NCBI GenBank assembly: GCA_021613535.1
Contig: CP075493.1
Span: 17,608,001-17,672,000 of the forward strand
Direction of reading: 5' to 3'
Length of the DNA: 64,000 nucleotides
DNA from: Adineta vaga
Taxonomy: Eukaryota > Rotifera
In this document: piece after piece, positions 10,249 to 22,952 of the stretch
Numbering within the stretch: position 1 is the first letter of the stretch
Layout: each line of letters opens with the position of its first letter
The notes under the pieces: model-generated
Databases searched by the model: none
What the model was told of the DNA's origin: nothing
The model's input: the letters and a program-made list of their open reading frames with translations, nothing else
Made by a program: the position numbers and the translations under genes

Positions 10249-11074
10249 TGATGTCTTGGTACAAAATACTAATTGAAATAAAATGAGGGTGAGAATGTGA
10301 GTTTTTTCAAGAATAAAGATATCCACCGAATTAGACGAATTTATATCGAAAGTATATGAGGTGTGGGTGGGTGTGGGTATATCTTTTTACTTCACAACCA
10401 CACCCACCCACCCACCCACCCACACTCTCAATTGAGTCGTAATGACGAACGTTACTTGTTAAATATTCATCTTAATCTGTATGAGACCATTCATTTCTTT
10501 TTTCCTTATGTGTACATATTTGTTATTTTCTGCCAAATATTTTTTTTATCATTTACATCAAGATTATTAAAAATATGAATTTCTATCAAAATGAGTGAAA
10601 TTTCATATGCATTCTATTGTCTAGTCAAAACATTACCTAAATTATTTCGATTAATATCGAATATATATGAACAGAGTGTAATTATGAAATAAGTTACATA
10701 AGAATCTGTAATTCGGTACATTGTGTGTCTAACATTTCTTTATTACTGTTTATCATGTTGTCATATTTCCAAAACTTACCTACTGAAATGTATATATATA
10801 TATATATTAATGATAATTTATTTGTATTCATCCTAGTTTAGAGATGTGAGTAATTGTAGTATATTGACACACCAATCTCACCTTTACTCACCCTGTAAGA
10901 GAAATTTTGTCTATGTATTCAATACTATTAGGACTACAATAAGAAAAAGAAAATGGAACTGGCAAATATCTAATAAAGATAAAGCCTAACTTTATTTCTT
11001 TGAAATGTGTTTCATTAAAATGGATAAAAATTAAAAGTTAGATTCGACGTATATTGAATGAATAAGTGATATTT
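10249..11074. other. Intergenic stretch, copy 1 (membrane gene to F-box gene)
   Basis: These are convergent 3' flanks. The stretch contains a telomere-like hairpin (10357-10430), a (TA)n run near 10790-10808 and AT-rich sequence. No gene seen. Equivalents: 25177-26003 and 40081-40902. Confidence 0.7.
10357..10430. repeat. Telomere-like hairpin, copy 1
   Basis: TGAGGTGTGGGTGGGTGTGGG is separated by TATATCTTTTTACTTCACAA from an arm with at least four CACCC units ending in CTCA. The minus strand has enough G-runs for a G-quadruplex. Equivalents: 25290-25363 and 40189-40262. Confidence 0.75.
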
Positions 11075-12934
11075 TCAATTGTATTTTGAAAATAAAAGAT
11101 ATTTTTGAAATATTTTCATACGATAAGTATTTTTAATTTCATCAATGTTAAAATATTCAATTAGTTTATTTAAATGTTCATGATTATATTTCGTTTCTTC
11201 CAAATGATATATAAGTAAGAATTTTAAATTTTGAAAATTATTCAATATTTCTTTGATAATATTTATACTTTCATTTGATATATTGAAAAATTCCATTGAA
11301 TAAAAATGTATATATTGAACATTTGAAAAATAAATCGAAATATCTTTTAAAATTTGTTCAAATTTAATATTTTTTGGAGGATTAATCTTCAGATCTAATT
11401 GTTGAATTTTATTATTTAATATTGAAATTAATTCTGTTTCTATTGAAGAAATTTTTTCATCAATATCTAAAATTAAATGATTTACATTTGGTAATATAAA
11501 TATTAACCAATCTTTAATCATTGTAAGAGTTTGCCAATCCAAATGAATAGTTGTAACAGTATTTAAACAAATATGATGTTTTTCACAATAAGAATAATTT
11601 TTATTATCAAGAGATTTGTAAGTATGATAAAAAGAAATTTGATGTAATTTCGGTAATTTTAATTGAAGTTCTTTTAAAAACTTCAAATCATATTTTGATT
11701 GTAATGGTAGAGAAATGAATTTAATAGAATTGGATAAGCAATGTATTTCAAGATTCTTTAATTTCATATCGTTATAAACATCATATATTTCTTCGAAATT
11801 CTCAAATTGATATGGTAATGTAAAGAAAATATGTCCACTTATTCCAAATGACCAGTTATGATTTGACCAAAATGAATCATTAAAATTCGATAGAAAAACA
11901 TTTTGATCAATTTCACAATCAGAAATATAACTAACAAGATGAAATTGTCGAAGATTTCTCATTTGTTCTAATAAATCTTTAAGTTTTATATAATTGAATG
12001 GAAAATAATCGATTTTTTGTTTTCGTATTTTTCTTAAATCAATTGATAAACATATTAATGAAGATGAAAATTGTTTTATAAAATATATTAATTGATCATA
12101 ATCAATATCATAGTCCCAAAAATCAAATCTTAACGGATCTGATTTTTCTTTATGATATAAATTTAAAAATAATTTTTTTAATTTAATATCAATCATTTTA
12201 GATTTAGTTTTGATATGATAAGGTGGATCAGATAAAAGATATAAATATTCTAAATTTGGTGTTTGTAATAATATCGAATAAATATCTTCAAAATCATTTA
12301 ATAATAATGTTAATGAATGTAAATTGAAATTGATTTCGAATAAATTTCTTTTATATATTGATAATGGTGATGTGACAAATAAATATTGAAATGTTTCTAA
12401 AGAATTTTTCTTATTTAAAATTTTATTTAATAAATAATATTGTTTGGAATAATAATTATATAAACAACATTCCCAATTAGAACCAAGTTTTGTTTTTTCT
12501 ATACGAAATGATTGTAAATAATCAAATTGTTCATTTGTAAAGATTAGGTCGAATTCTTCTTTAGGTAAACCATATGGACAAGAAATAATTAAAGATTTTA
12601 AATTTGGAAAATGTGTCAATGGAAATGTTATATCGATAGAATTGATATTTAAATATTCAATTTGTGAATTAATTACCGATAAAATATTTTCCCATATTTT
12701 CAGATTTGTTGTTGGTAATTTGAAATCAGTTAAATAATATTTATTTTTTAATATTAAATTATTAAATCGTTCATTAAAAAAGAAAAATGTATAAAGAATA
12801 TCATTTGAAGATAAATAATTAAATATAAGAAAAAGAATTTCAGTTGGTAAAAGATTAAACCATGTTGTAGATTTCATATTTATTGTATCCATCTTCAAGA
12901 ATAACAATCGATATAGTGAATATTTTCCATTCAT
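11075..12934 (-). CDS. F-box protein with LRR-like C-terminus, copy 1
   Basis: Single open frame of 619 residues. An F-box is seen near residues 27-62 (LPTEILFLIFNYLSSNDILY followed by FFNERFNNLI). F-box proteins are substrate adaptors of SCF ubiquitin ligases and bind Skp1 through this segment. The rest is Leu/Ile/Asn/Lys-rich with recurring LxxLxL-type strands such as LKNLEIHCLS and LPNVNHLILDID, suggesting degenerate leucine-rich repeats for substrate recognition. The ATG giving 619 residues is used; internal Met15 or Met20 are also possible because the F-box starts only after them. The frame is very AT-rich with many Asn/Lys/Ile codons, and this copy is intact. Confidence 0.85.
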   Translation of the reverse strand: MNGKYSLYRLLFLKMDTINMKSTTWFNLLPTEILFLIFNYLSSNDILYTFFFFNERFNNLILKNKYYLTDFKLPTTNLKIWENILSVINSQIEYLNINSIDITFPLTHFPNLKSLIISCPYGLPKEEFDLIFTNEQFDYLQSFRIEKTKLGSNWECCLYNYYSKQYYLLNKILNKKNSLETFQYLFVTSPLSIYKRNLFEINFNLHSLTLLLNDFEDIYSILLQTPNLEYLYLLSDPPYHIKTKSKMIDIKLKKLFLNLYHKEKSDPLRFDFWDYDIDYDQLIYFIKQFSSSLICLSIDLRKIRKQKIDYFPFNYIKLKDLLEQMRNLRQFHLVSYISDCEIDQNVFLSNFNDSFWSNHNWSFGISGHIFFTLPYQFENFEEIYDVYNDMKLKNLEIHCLSNSIKFISLPLQSKYDLKFLKELQLKLPKLHQISFYHTYKSLDNKNYSYCEKHHICLNTVTTIHLDWQTLTMIKDWLIFILPNVNHLILDIDEKISSIETELISILNNKIQQLDLKINPPKNIKFEQILKDISIYFSNVQYIHFYSMEFFNISNESINIIKEILNNFQNLKFLLIYHLEETKYNHEHLNKLIEYFNIDEIKNTYRMKIFQKYLLFSKYN

Positions 12935-13248
12935 ATATCATTTATATTGAGTACAGAACGGAAAAGAAAAAAAGAAAACTTTTTCTATGTCTCGAATGTC
13001 AATAAAATAAATTCGTTAACTTTAAATTATTTCTTTTATTTCTCTCAGTTTTATATAACTTACTTACTATTTGAACAAAAACATAAAAGACTGAATTTTA
13101 AGAGTATAGATAAATATCAAACATTTTACGACAATACTTCAGTAATTTTGTTAAAGATTTATTCGAAAACCTTTCTCTTTGTTTGACATAATAAAACTAT
13201 TTCTATGATTTATACAGCTTCTCTTATCTCTTTAGAACAAACACAATT

Positions 13249-13322
13249 GGGTGTGGGTGTGGGTATATCGGTTTCACTCACATCTACACCTACACCCCTC
13301 ACCCACCCACCCACACCCTCAA
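13249..13322. repeat. Telomere-like hairpin at inferred unit junction
   Basis: GGGTGTGGGTGTGGG, the spacer TATATCGGTTTCACTCACAT, then CACCCACCCACCCACACCCTCA. This is where copies one and two continue and copy three stops. The tract is two and a half perfect TGTGGG repeats, the best telomere match in the window. Equivalent: 28177-28250. Confidence 0.8.
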
Positions 13323-13431
13323 TAGAATCAAAATCTGATGGTGAATTTCTGGAAGATCATGGAATTCTGGAACAAAGAGCGCCAGTTTGTGAAGATGGTG
13401 CAATCAATCCTATCGATTGCTATCAACATCT

Positions 13432-13503
13432 TGAGGGTGTGGTTGTGAGTATGAGTATGAGTATGAGTGTGGACTAGACAACAGAACCACTCCCACACCC
13501 TCA
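13432..13503. repeat. Telomere-like hairpin, degenerate
   Basis: TGAGGGTGTGGTTGTGAGTA and several GAGTAT units are mirrored by CACTCCCACACCCTCA. It belongs to the same family as the preceding hairpin but with a decayed G-arm. Equivalent: 28360-28431. Confidence 0.6.
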
Positions 13504-13765
13504 ATTCTGAATTTAAAAGATTCTTTTTCTAAATATAATGATTTATTGAAATAATTAAGAATAAAAATAAATAAGTTATAAATAAATTCGTTGGTAAATA
13601 AGTATACAAAAGAAAAGAACTACTATGACGCATTTGGATCTGGTTAAAGTTTTTGTCAGATAGATAATTAATCATGCATTATAAATTTGTTTTGAAAGCA
13701 AAACTCTATGAAGTAATATAAAATGAAAGAAATGTTTATGTAATTTTGAAAATGAGCATCAATCT

Positions 13766-15472
13766 CTAATCTTCAAAATCCGACTTATGTTCGAGTTCAG
13801 CCATGAATTTCTCCTTTGATACAGATGGTTTCGTCTCTTGAATGACTGATAAACTCATGACAGGCTTGTGTCGATTCTCTACCGAGTAAATACCATGAAA
13901 GCCACCGACGATATAACACTGCGTTACTTTGCCGCTTTCCCCGTTTTTAAGCTTAACTGGAACACGAATATTGGGTAGCTTTATATAAGTCGGATCGATC
14001 GTACGATCAGCCTCCAAACCAAACAGCTGCAGAACCCACCCAGTGATTAATTTTCCCGAGCCTCCATCGCCATATCTAAGGCCCATATCTCGTGTGATAT
14101 CACATACTTTAATCCAGAACTGTTTATTCACATTGCCTTGATAGGTTTTTATGAATTCATCGAAGATCGGCAAAATACCGTCGATATAGAGACGAAATTT
14201 GTCGTTGCTGAATGATCGTAATTGTTGCGCTTTCGTATAAAGTAATTGCCAGTCATTGAGAGTGCCTAAAAAGAGAAGCAGTATTCATTTAGCATTGCTC
14301 TGCAACACTATTTTCTTCAATAATATATTCTTCACTTCATTAAAAATTTTCTAGGATGCATCACACTATATTTCATCAGATCGATCCGTATGATGCGTTA
14401 TAGCGTTTTTCCGGAAATTACATGTATTCAGATATGAGACGAATTTCCCGGAAATCGAAAATAGCATTTTCCAAAAACTCTTCACAATCCAAGCGGTTAT
14501 TCTAAACTCAATAACCAAAACTTTCATAGAGGGTGCCGCGAAGGGTGATGAGGGTTATATCTCGGTTTTAGGAAGGCTGCAACAACCGGTACAATGGATA
14601 TATACTGCCTTATACTTCATCAATATAATGATTATGTCCACTATGAACATTGTTTTTAGTTTCCGTAATGGCCGTAATGGAGAATTTCCCGGAAAACGCT
14701 ATAACGCATCAAATCGATTGATCTCAAAAGTTTCGAATATAGCTAGAACAATTAGTCGAAAAAAGACGTTCAGAAGGAACCACACGAGTAAGGTGTTCTT
14801 TATCAGAATGATTGAGATTATATATGTGGATATGACAAAGGTGTCTTTCACCCTCATATAGCTACCCATGAAATGCACTTGTCGGATGCCACAGATGCAC
14901 ATCATTCGGCGGTAGTCGAAGTAAGGTTTGAACGCATGCATAATACATGCCGTTGAAAGAATCGATTCGACTTTGCCGGTGGTTGTAAAATCTGCCGCTA
15001 GCACATTACAAACATCACCTTTGACATTGTTCATTATTTTCACTTTCATTCCGTTGAAGAATTGATCCCATTCCCTTTCTCCAAGAAGATCTGCAACAGT
15101 TAACTCTATTTTCCCTTCCTGATGCTCGACAAAGAGAGAGCGTAGTTGTTCAGCATTGTCATTGACATAATCGGCAAACTTCATACACACTACCATCCAC
15201 ATATCATCTGGAGACAACACTAAATCATGGTGTTGATTGTAAGCCGAAATAAAAGCTTGTAACACAGCATTTGTCGATGTTTCTGTATGCGGTCCATTAG
15301 AAACTGTATATAAGGACGAATAATTTTGAAATGCTTTATGTGGACTTAAATCTTGATTTTCCTCGATTTTAGAAAGCCAGTGGTTTGTTACAGAAGATGA
15401 TGATTGCTCGGATGGAAATCGAACTTTAGCAGGTTCAAGTTCATCATCGATAATAACAGTATGAAAAGACAT
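13766..15472 (-). CDS. DUF4419 domain protein, copy 2
   Basis: Two exons, 15472-14866 and 14265-13766, joined across a 600-bp intron (donor G/GTAGCT, acceptor TTTTTAG/GC, phase 1), give 368 residues. The joined text reads through the splice as QVHFMGTLNDWQLL, which fits the DUF4419 consensus (GxPxVTLLGTxxDW). Family landmarks are LVLSPDDMW, VNDNAEQLRSLFV, DFTTTGKVESILSTA and GDGGSGKLITGWVLQLF. The family is of unknown function. The intron carries an inverted-repeat element. Without the splice, the first exon reads into a spurious hydrophobic tail. Junction confidence is good because the frame, phase and family alignment all agree. Confidence 0.85.
14391..14711. mobile_element. MITE inside the DUF4419 intron, copy 2
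   Basis: TGATGCGTTATAGCG followed by TTTTTCCGGAAATT at the left is mirrored by AATTTCCCGGAAAACGCT followed by ATAACGCATCA at the right, a ~28-bp terminal inverted repeat with one mismatch or indel. The ~320-bp body has no gene. Flanking GATCGATC-like text is partly symmetrical, so the true ends may lie slightly outside. It makes up over half of the 600-bp intron. Confidence 0.65.
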
Positions 15473-18400
15473 CTTATTTTCTCGTATTAGTCAACCAGAC
15501 GCTTCTTACCTTTTTATATGCGTCAGAATAATGCAGACCGTATTATATGCCACGTCATGTAATAACACGTAAGTGTGTCGGATGATAAATATTTACTTCC
15601 TCTTTATTGTTTTTGTTACGTGGTGTAGATATTTTTCTGTGAGCCTATAGAATTCTTTGTTCTGTTCTTATCGCCACATTACTCTATCGTTTCTTTCCAA
15701 CAAACAGTAAGGCTTGAGAGAAAACAAGTTACATGACTTTTCTCTTGCACTGGATGCCGAACATGAATTACACAATAATTCACAAAACTGAATTTCAATA
15801 TAATTACAAACTCTTATGAATTATATGGATATGTAACTATATACATATTTATATATATATATAATATATCCTATTTATATTGGCTAGGGTCTATAAGATT
15901 CTACCAGGGTCTGAGGGTGAGGGTGATGGTGGATGGGTAGGTGACGGTGTACCCACGGAAAAATAAACTAAGTGATACCGCAGTTTTTGACGGTTTGTAA
16001 ATTGAAGGTTTGAAATAGTTATTATGAATCGCAAAAGTCAGACCTTTTATTAGGTTTTTTAAAAACCGCCACAAATCGCGGTTCTTAACGGTTTTCGAGA
16101 AAATTCTAATTCATCGTAGTGGTATTTTATTTCTGCCATCTGTCCGATAATCCTTGATTTTCCATGTTCGCCACTAGTCTACGATCTCGACACGTTGATC
16201 TCATACCGCGGTCAACTCTTATAGTAGTATTATCTATTTTATATTTATCTACTTCTTGTTAGATTCGAACTTATTACCATATGGTGATGTTTATATTAAG
16301 ATCAGATATAGTCTACCCAGGTCGACAAATCCGATATTCGATCCGATAGGACCCTATGGGATCCAACGTTCCTACAAAATCCTATCGGATTCCGATAGAA
16401 TCCGGCATGGGATCCGATCGGATTGCTCGACCTGGGCACATCTAAGTTATTAACAAAATGATCACATCTCGATTTTATTGACTAACAAAACAAGTTTATG
16501 TATTTTTCTGTATCTGAATAATCTACAAGCTTATTAATACTATCAGAAGTAGTCATCTGAATTAACTGTGGCTATAACGTATTCTATATACCCATATTTT
16601 CCAAAAAATCTGCTAAATCCTTAAGTATAATGTCTATTTACATTTCCTATTGATCTGGTTTATTTTCTGTGTAGCTTCACCTTTTTAAATTCTAACTGTT
16701 CTAATTTTAGTTGCACTATATTATCATTTGTTGCCATTTAATAAAAATACTCATTTTTGATTTAAAAATCACATATATCTATACTGTAAAAAAGTGGGGA
16801 ATGGACAACAATAAAAGCGTTTATGATGGTCTCGTAAACGTAAAAAAAGATTGATGAATTTTCATCGTATAAGGAACTCCGTTTTTATTGTATTTGACGA
16901 AGATATAAATCCCTTATGGATTTATGAATCACTTCAAAAAACAGAAAAAAAGGTTTATTATACGTTGTGAATCGTCAAATCGTTATTTTTTATAACGTAG
17001 TTTTTTCCAACTTTCTATGTTGTAGGATGATGATAAATTTAGTTTTAATCGATGAGAAAATGTTTTTATATCATACTGTGACTTTTAAGTGATAAGTTTT
17101 ATTGATATAATCTTATTAGAAAATAACGTTAGAAAATCCAGTCATGTTTCGAAAATAAACTGATTCAAATAATGGTACTATTCGACATAATATACAGACC
17201 GCGGTTTCTAATAGAGATTTCGCGAATAAAAATACCGTAAAAGATGGAGGTTCTCTGATACCGCAAATAGTTGCCAGCATACCGTGTTTTTTCAAAATCT
17301 CGGTTTTCAATGGTGCATACACTGCGGTTTCATTCAAGTATATCGCGGTGCGTCTTCATGTCGGTGTAACTTACCGCAGTTAATTGCGTTGGGTGTGGGT
17401 GGGTAGGTGATGACCTTCTAAGCTAACAAGTGGCTCTTTGGGGCATGGGTTCGCGGCAGACCCTAGTAGAAATAATGACACATATTATATAGATATCATT
17501 ATATAGAAATATGAATTATTTTGTAATTCATTTCCGGCATGGACTCTTCTCTTGAGGGTGGGTGTGGGAATATCTGTTTCACTCATATCTACACCCACAC
17601 CTACCCACATCTTCAACGCCTTTTGGTGTAATGTTATATGGAGAGAATTGAAGATTAATCTTAAAGATGATCTTTTTTCTTTGTTTTTATCAATATTAAA
17701 TATACAATCGATATATAACTTAATTACATGATCTTAAATATAGAAATCAGTTTTCGATTTTATTAGATGAAGATATAACAGAATATAGTTTTTCTTTAAA
17801 AAATACATATACAACAGAAAAAACGATGCTTATGAAGATGAATTAATACACATTTTGATTTTTTTTTTCGTTTAAAATTTCAAATATAACTACTTTATGT
17901 TAGCTTATTTCTCCTTCAAAAGACTCCTGCACACTAGACACTAGTAAGCCGGACGAATTCGATAATAAGCTTGAGATCTATAATAGCTTGGTTAGTCATG
18001 TTTGATCCTACTTTAGTAATGGCGTTGTAGATTATTTGAATAAAGTCTTTAAAAAAGACTAACTTTTATTTCAAAAAAAAAATATACACGACTGATGTCG
18101 ATCTAAGTTCAAAGACAACCGATCATCGGGGGATAGACTAGTTCAAAGATCAAACGGCCGACAAAATCATTGAAAATAGAGAAGAAAGAGAAAGCAAAAA
18201 GAATATGTTGCTTGTGTGTGGATGAACCTCACATAAGACAACAGAACACGAAAAGAGAAAGTTAGCGATAACGATATACTAACTGTTATCGCTAACACTT
18301 TGTATAATCGAAAAATATACGTTTTAATTCAATCTTGACATTTATATGACATTCTATTCAATGATAGATATATAGTCAGTAATTTGTTTCTACTAACAAC

Positions 18401-18703
18401 TGATTATATCTTGATTATTATGACTGTTGAAACAAAAAAGTGATCATTACGCAAATCTTTCCAAAATTATTTATTAGAAAAAAAGCAAGAATATTGTTTT
18501 TAATGCGATGTACTGAAACGTTTGTCTCTGTGCCCAATTTTACTTGACAGATTTTTCATCAATTGACAAAGATTAGATAGTATCAGAAATTAATGATTAT
18601 GTTCGCTTTTGGATACTTTATTTATGTTTCATGAGTAGAAGGATCAATACAAGAGAGAAATCAATCTGTCGATTCGAATTATAATTTAAAAAATGATTTT
18701 TGT
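15473..18703. other. Non-coding stretch, copy 2
   Basis: Repeat of 541-3771 with the same elements: ACCGC clusters at 15975-16094 and 17198-17390, MITE at 16316-16436, telomere-like hairpin at 17554-17611 and stem-loop at 18261-18296. The (TA)n run near 15850 is one dinucleotide longer than in copy one. No gene seen. Confidence 0.7.
16316..16436. mobile_element. 121-bp hairpin MITE, copy 2
   Basis: Identical in sequence and position to the element at 1382-1502; it was therefore present before the tandem amplification. Confidence 0.7.
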
Positions 18704-20083
18704 TTATTTGTCGACAACATAAAATGTCTTTTTCTTGCTCATAAATCCCCATATAAAAGCTATCGCTTCACAAATAGTTATAAATGGTATATTGACGAAT
18801 ACACAGATCATCTTAAATATAAAACGAAAATAATTCAATCGATGCGAGTGAAATGAATAAAAAGCTCCAATAAGATAAAGATAGATTACCACTACACTAG
18901 TAAAATTGGTTAGACATTGAATAATTAATGGTAGATCAATTGAATATAATGGTGAGATAAAAAAGTATAAAGTGCTAAACAAGACACAGAAGGGGGAGTA
19001 AACAGATATTCCAAGATACAAACGTAACATAATGGGAAGTGTTTTATCATGTACAATAAGTAGAAGACCTTGAACCCATCGTTTTCGTTGGTGAATAAAA
19101 TCATATAGAGTAAATGTTGATTTTTCTAACATTTCACCTTCAATCCAGTCAAATTTAAAACCAGATGACATAGCTTTCATAGCAAAATACATGTCTTCAG
19201 CTATTGATCCATTAGCACCATTATCAAATGTAATTGCTTGTTCACATTCTACTTTAACAAACAATATATGAACCTTTAAACATAAATACTGGTAGATGAA
19301 ATAATTTCAAGCAACATCTGAGAAGTCCTAAATCTATTCCTACTCGTAATGAATCACCTAATGTTGTCATCTGATTAACAACACCATTACTATTATATGT
19401 TATTACTCCTTGTCCTATTGAATAGCCATTTTCGTTATTGATAAAATTTATAATACCATATAAACTATTTTTAGTTAAAAGTGTTTCTTCATCTAAATGA
19501 ATTATCCAATCATTTTTATCAAGTAACTGTTGCTCGATAGCATACTGTAGTGCACGAGCTTTAAACAAAGAACCTTTTTTCGTACGATAATTTTTAGGCA
19601 CCACAACTTGTCTTACTCTTGAATCATAGTTATCTAATATTTCCAAAGGTTTGTCTGTGACTAATTCTAAACAAATATTAGTTAGGCCAATATTATCACA
19701 TAGAAATAAATTATGTTTAATATTATCTCGGACAAGAAGAGGATAATCACCACGTGTAACAACACGAATACATATTCTAGATGATAATTGTGGTGAATAT
19801 TGTAAATATGGTTGCTTGAATATGTCAAAAAAAAGTAAACCAATCGTATTCATAATAGCCAATGGAAGTGTGAATAAAGGTAATAAACCAAAAGAATAAA
19901 TTAAGGTAGTTATTAGTAAATCATATGATTTTTAATGAAGGAAACTGTAATAGAAGTATTAACTTCAAGTGGTGATGATGATGAGAATGACGAACAAGTA
20001 TAATAGCATAAACTTTCGAATATTGTTGTAAATATAATGAAACAGCATACATGTATAGCATGATAATATCGAGAAAAACTCAT
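18704..20083 (-). pseudogene. Egghead/BRE-3-like mannosyltransferase, copy 2 (two frameshifts)
   Basis: Same gene as 33635-35014. Two private lesions are seen: a T-run at 19929-19933 with five instead of six T (after about residue 51), and an extra A near 19256 (TTTAACAAAC instead of TTTACAAAC), between the acceptor-side GSYIV motif and the AED motif. The middle part, with the nucleotide-sugar-binding DEE motif, is open. Both are single-base, one in a homopolymer, so an assembly artefact cannot be excluded. Confidence 0.8.
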
Positions 20084-20283
20084 TAAGCTACGTTACTAAA
20101 ATCAAACAGAAAAAAATCAGTATAATTTATGGAACTATGGATAAGCTTAGTAAAGGTAGAGTAAAGATGAGGAGTTCTACTACAAATACGAATATTCTCA
20201 TGAATGGCCTCCTTCTAATTTTCGAAACAAATGCAAAAATTATGAGTTACGTGTACCGAATTTTTCTAACCCATGTAAACACC

Positions 20284-20823
20284 AGACGCAGGATAGCTGC
20301 GTCTCGTCGCGTCTGTGTTTGAAAATCGCATCGAGACGCGGCTTAAACTCAATTTTATCGCGTTCAAATGCGTATTCATTTATAACCGCGTTCAGACGCG
20401 AACACCGAATAATTTTTCCTTGCGTGTAGACGCAACTTCATATAAAGTCGCGTTCAGACGCGATTGAAAAAATTTTGAGCTGCAATTAGACGCGATTTCG
20501 TATATAGACGCGTTCAGATGCAATTAAAATAGCTTTCAACTGCATCCAGACGCATTTATTAACAGAATCGCGTCTATAAGCGTTTTGCATTGCGAAAAAT
20601 AACCGCGTCCAGTCGCAAATCATATTAGAATCGCATGCAAACGCATCTAAAATAAGTATCAAACGCGACTAGATGCACCTTTGTGTCAAATAGTCTCTAA
20701 ATGCGTTCAAGAACGTTTTCGAAGTGCGTCAAAACGCAAATTGAAAACATTTCAGTACGAGCTCTGTGCAAACCGCGGTTAAACGCACTTATTGGAAAAT
20801 ATTTCGGTGCTTTGAAGCGCGTT
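20284..20823. repeat. GCGT/ACGC palindromic word array, left, copy 2
   Basis: Sequence-identical equivalent of 5351-5890; the partner array is at 21527-21730. Confidence 0.7.
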
Positions 20824-22007
20824 TATCTATCCTATTACATATCAACACATTTACTTCTAACGATATTAGTCAAATTTTTCTGTTAAAAATATTGCTTATC
20901 TTTCTTTTGAATACACGTATGTCGTTTTCCATGTCGAAAGACGTTGAAATGCAAAATACTGTATATCGGAGACCAAATAAATAGATAAGAACTGTTATTT
21001 GTACGTGTTTAGAAAGATTTTTAATAACCAATTGATATCTGTTTTTCAAATAAACTCTATCAATCTAATTAAAATCCATAGGTTAACTGTATATATCTGA
21101 TTTATCAAAACTTTTATTAGATTTTTATTGTTGTAAATTACATTTCAAATAAAATTAGAGATAGAAAAGACAAAAAATATACAATTTTATTTGAAATTAT
21201 TGTAAAAAATACGATAATGTGTCGTACTTTCTTCATATAGACAGAAGCAAACATTCTTATATTCATGTATAGAAGTTCAGAAGTATTCAATCAAATACAT
21301 ATCGTTTTGAATAAGAATATATTTCGAGTAAGTATAGTTCAGTGGTGTATGTTCACGACTTCTGATCGATGGTTCACATGTTCAAATCTGCTTCTGGTCA
21401 TGTAAGTTAAAATTCAATTCATAGGCTAGGGTAGGCTAAGACCATCAGGATATAATGTGGATGGCGACTCCGTTCGAATCTGAGATGAATTGACAGATTT
21501 TTTGCCTAATTTTTAAATTTAAATAAAACGCGTCTAGACGCCCCGATTGTTTCATAGAGGACGCAGTTCCAAATCAAGGTGCGTTTAGACGCAACTAGTT
21601 TTCAATCGCGTTCAGACGCAGTTTATTCTGACTCGCATCTGGGCGCCTCGATTGTTTCACTGACGACGCGTATAGACGCGCTCAACTGCTTCGATTTAGA
21701 CGCGTTCGGCACGCAGTCGAAACGCGTTTTGACTCAAAAAATGTTTACATGGGAAGAGGATCAATTTACTAACACATAAACAGCTTATGTTTCTCTTCAC
21801 AGAATTAACCGAATCAACATACATTTATTATTCATTCTAAAAAAAGAACGTCTTCACGTTGAGACATAGTTAAAAATGCTTTTTGTTTTCATAAAAATGA
21901 TCGATAAATATTATGTAAATATTGTATGAATTTCTAATCATCATGCGTTTTAAAAGTAAATTAGTTATAGAAAGGAAGAAGGAAAAAGCCAAGAGACATC
22001 GGTATTA

Positions 22008-22628
22008 ATATCAGTCATCGACAAATTATTGTCAACAAATATTTTTTCGACAAGACATTTCGTCGACAAACGTTTCGTCGACAGACATTTCGTCGACAAG
22101 ATATTTCGTCGACAAGATATTTTATTGCCTAATATTAGAAGAGACAGTATTGGTGTTCAATGAGTAAATGTATCCATCATAGAGAACCACCCGCTTGCCT
22201 TTTGTCGTAACACTAAACTTGAGGGTAACCGTGCGAGTTGCCATAATGAAGAAGAAAGTGAAGAAGAATTTGTAAATATAATAAGAGAAGTCGATTGACC
22301 GACGCTATATCTATCAGCGAGCGACACTTGAGCCAATTAGTGGCAAAATACTTGTAATTTAGAACGAAGAAAGTTACATTGATCTCTTTTTTGTTACGTT
22401 CCAAAAGAGGAACAATTTTCATCAATTTGCTCAGTGCAAAATTGGATTATGAGTTTAGTTTTATTGATAAAGTAAATATACAACCATGAGGACAAAAGAT
22501 TGATTGTTCACGAAATATTTGTCGACAAACTATCTTGTCGACAAACTATCTTGTCGACAAACTATCTTGTCGACAAACTATCTTGTCGACAAAATGTCTG
22601 TCGACAAAGTGTTGTCGACGAATGATAT
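22008..22628. mobile_element. Foldback-like element with TTGTCGACAA iterons, copy 2
   Basis: Same as 7076-7696, with the same iteron number as copy one (four AAACTATCTT spacers in the right arm). Confidence 0.65.
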
Positions 22629-22952
22629 GTAATTCGAGACATCAAGGGAATATTGTAATATCATACACACTTATGAAATTAACGATATACATAAAGAAGA
22701 TTGAGAAGAAATAAATGTAACAAACATTAATAATGTAATTCTAGAAGAGAATTTTCACATAAAAGTATACGATACAAAATGAGATTGGGGGCAAATTGCG
22801 ATAAAACTAGATTTATTACATTTTTTATATATTTTTTTCTTCTCATCTCGCCTACAATGCTCTAAGAAAAAGAGTATCCAATAATATATAAATGAAGTTA
22901 ATGATATAAAAACCAGAAATCGATTGAGAAAAGTTTTCTATCAACGTATAAT

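Larger units (their letters stand above)
12935..13765. other. Intergenic stretch and inferred unit junction, copy 1/2
   Basis: Upstream flank of the F-box gene followed by two telomere-like hairpins (13249-13322, 13432-13503) and the 3' flank of the DUF4419 gene. The open frame here that runs through the GGGTGTGGG tract is low complexity and not considered a gene. The inferred tandem junction is at 13248/13249. Confidence 0.65.
20084..22952. other. Non-coding stretch, copy 2 (iteron arrays)
   Basis: Repeat of 5151-8020: GCGT/ACGC arrays at 20284-20823 and 21527-21730, stem-loop at 21142-21197, tRNA-like relic at 21328-21400, and foldback element at 22008-22628. No gene seen. Confidence 0.7.

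Noticed and set aside
13205-13477. 90-residue frame across the GGGTGTGGG tract (also at 28133-28405)
   Set aside because: Most of it translates telomere-like repeats; low complexity, no domain, and absent from unit three because the tract itself is missing.
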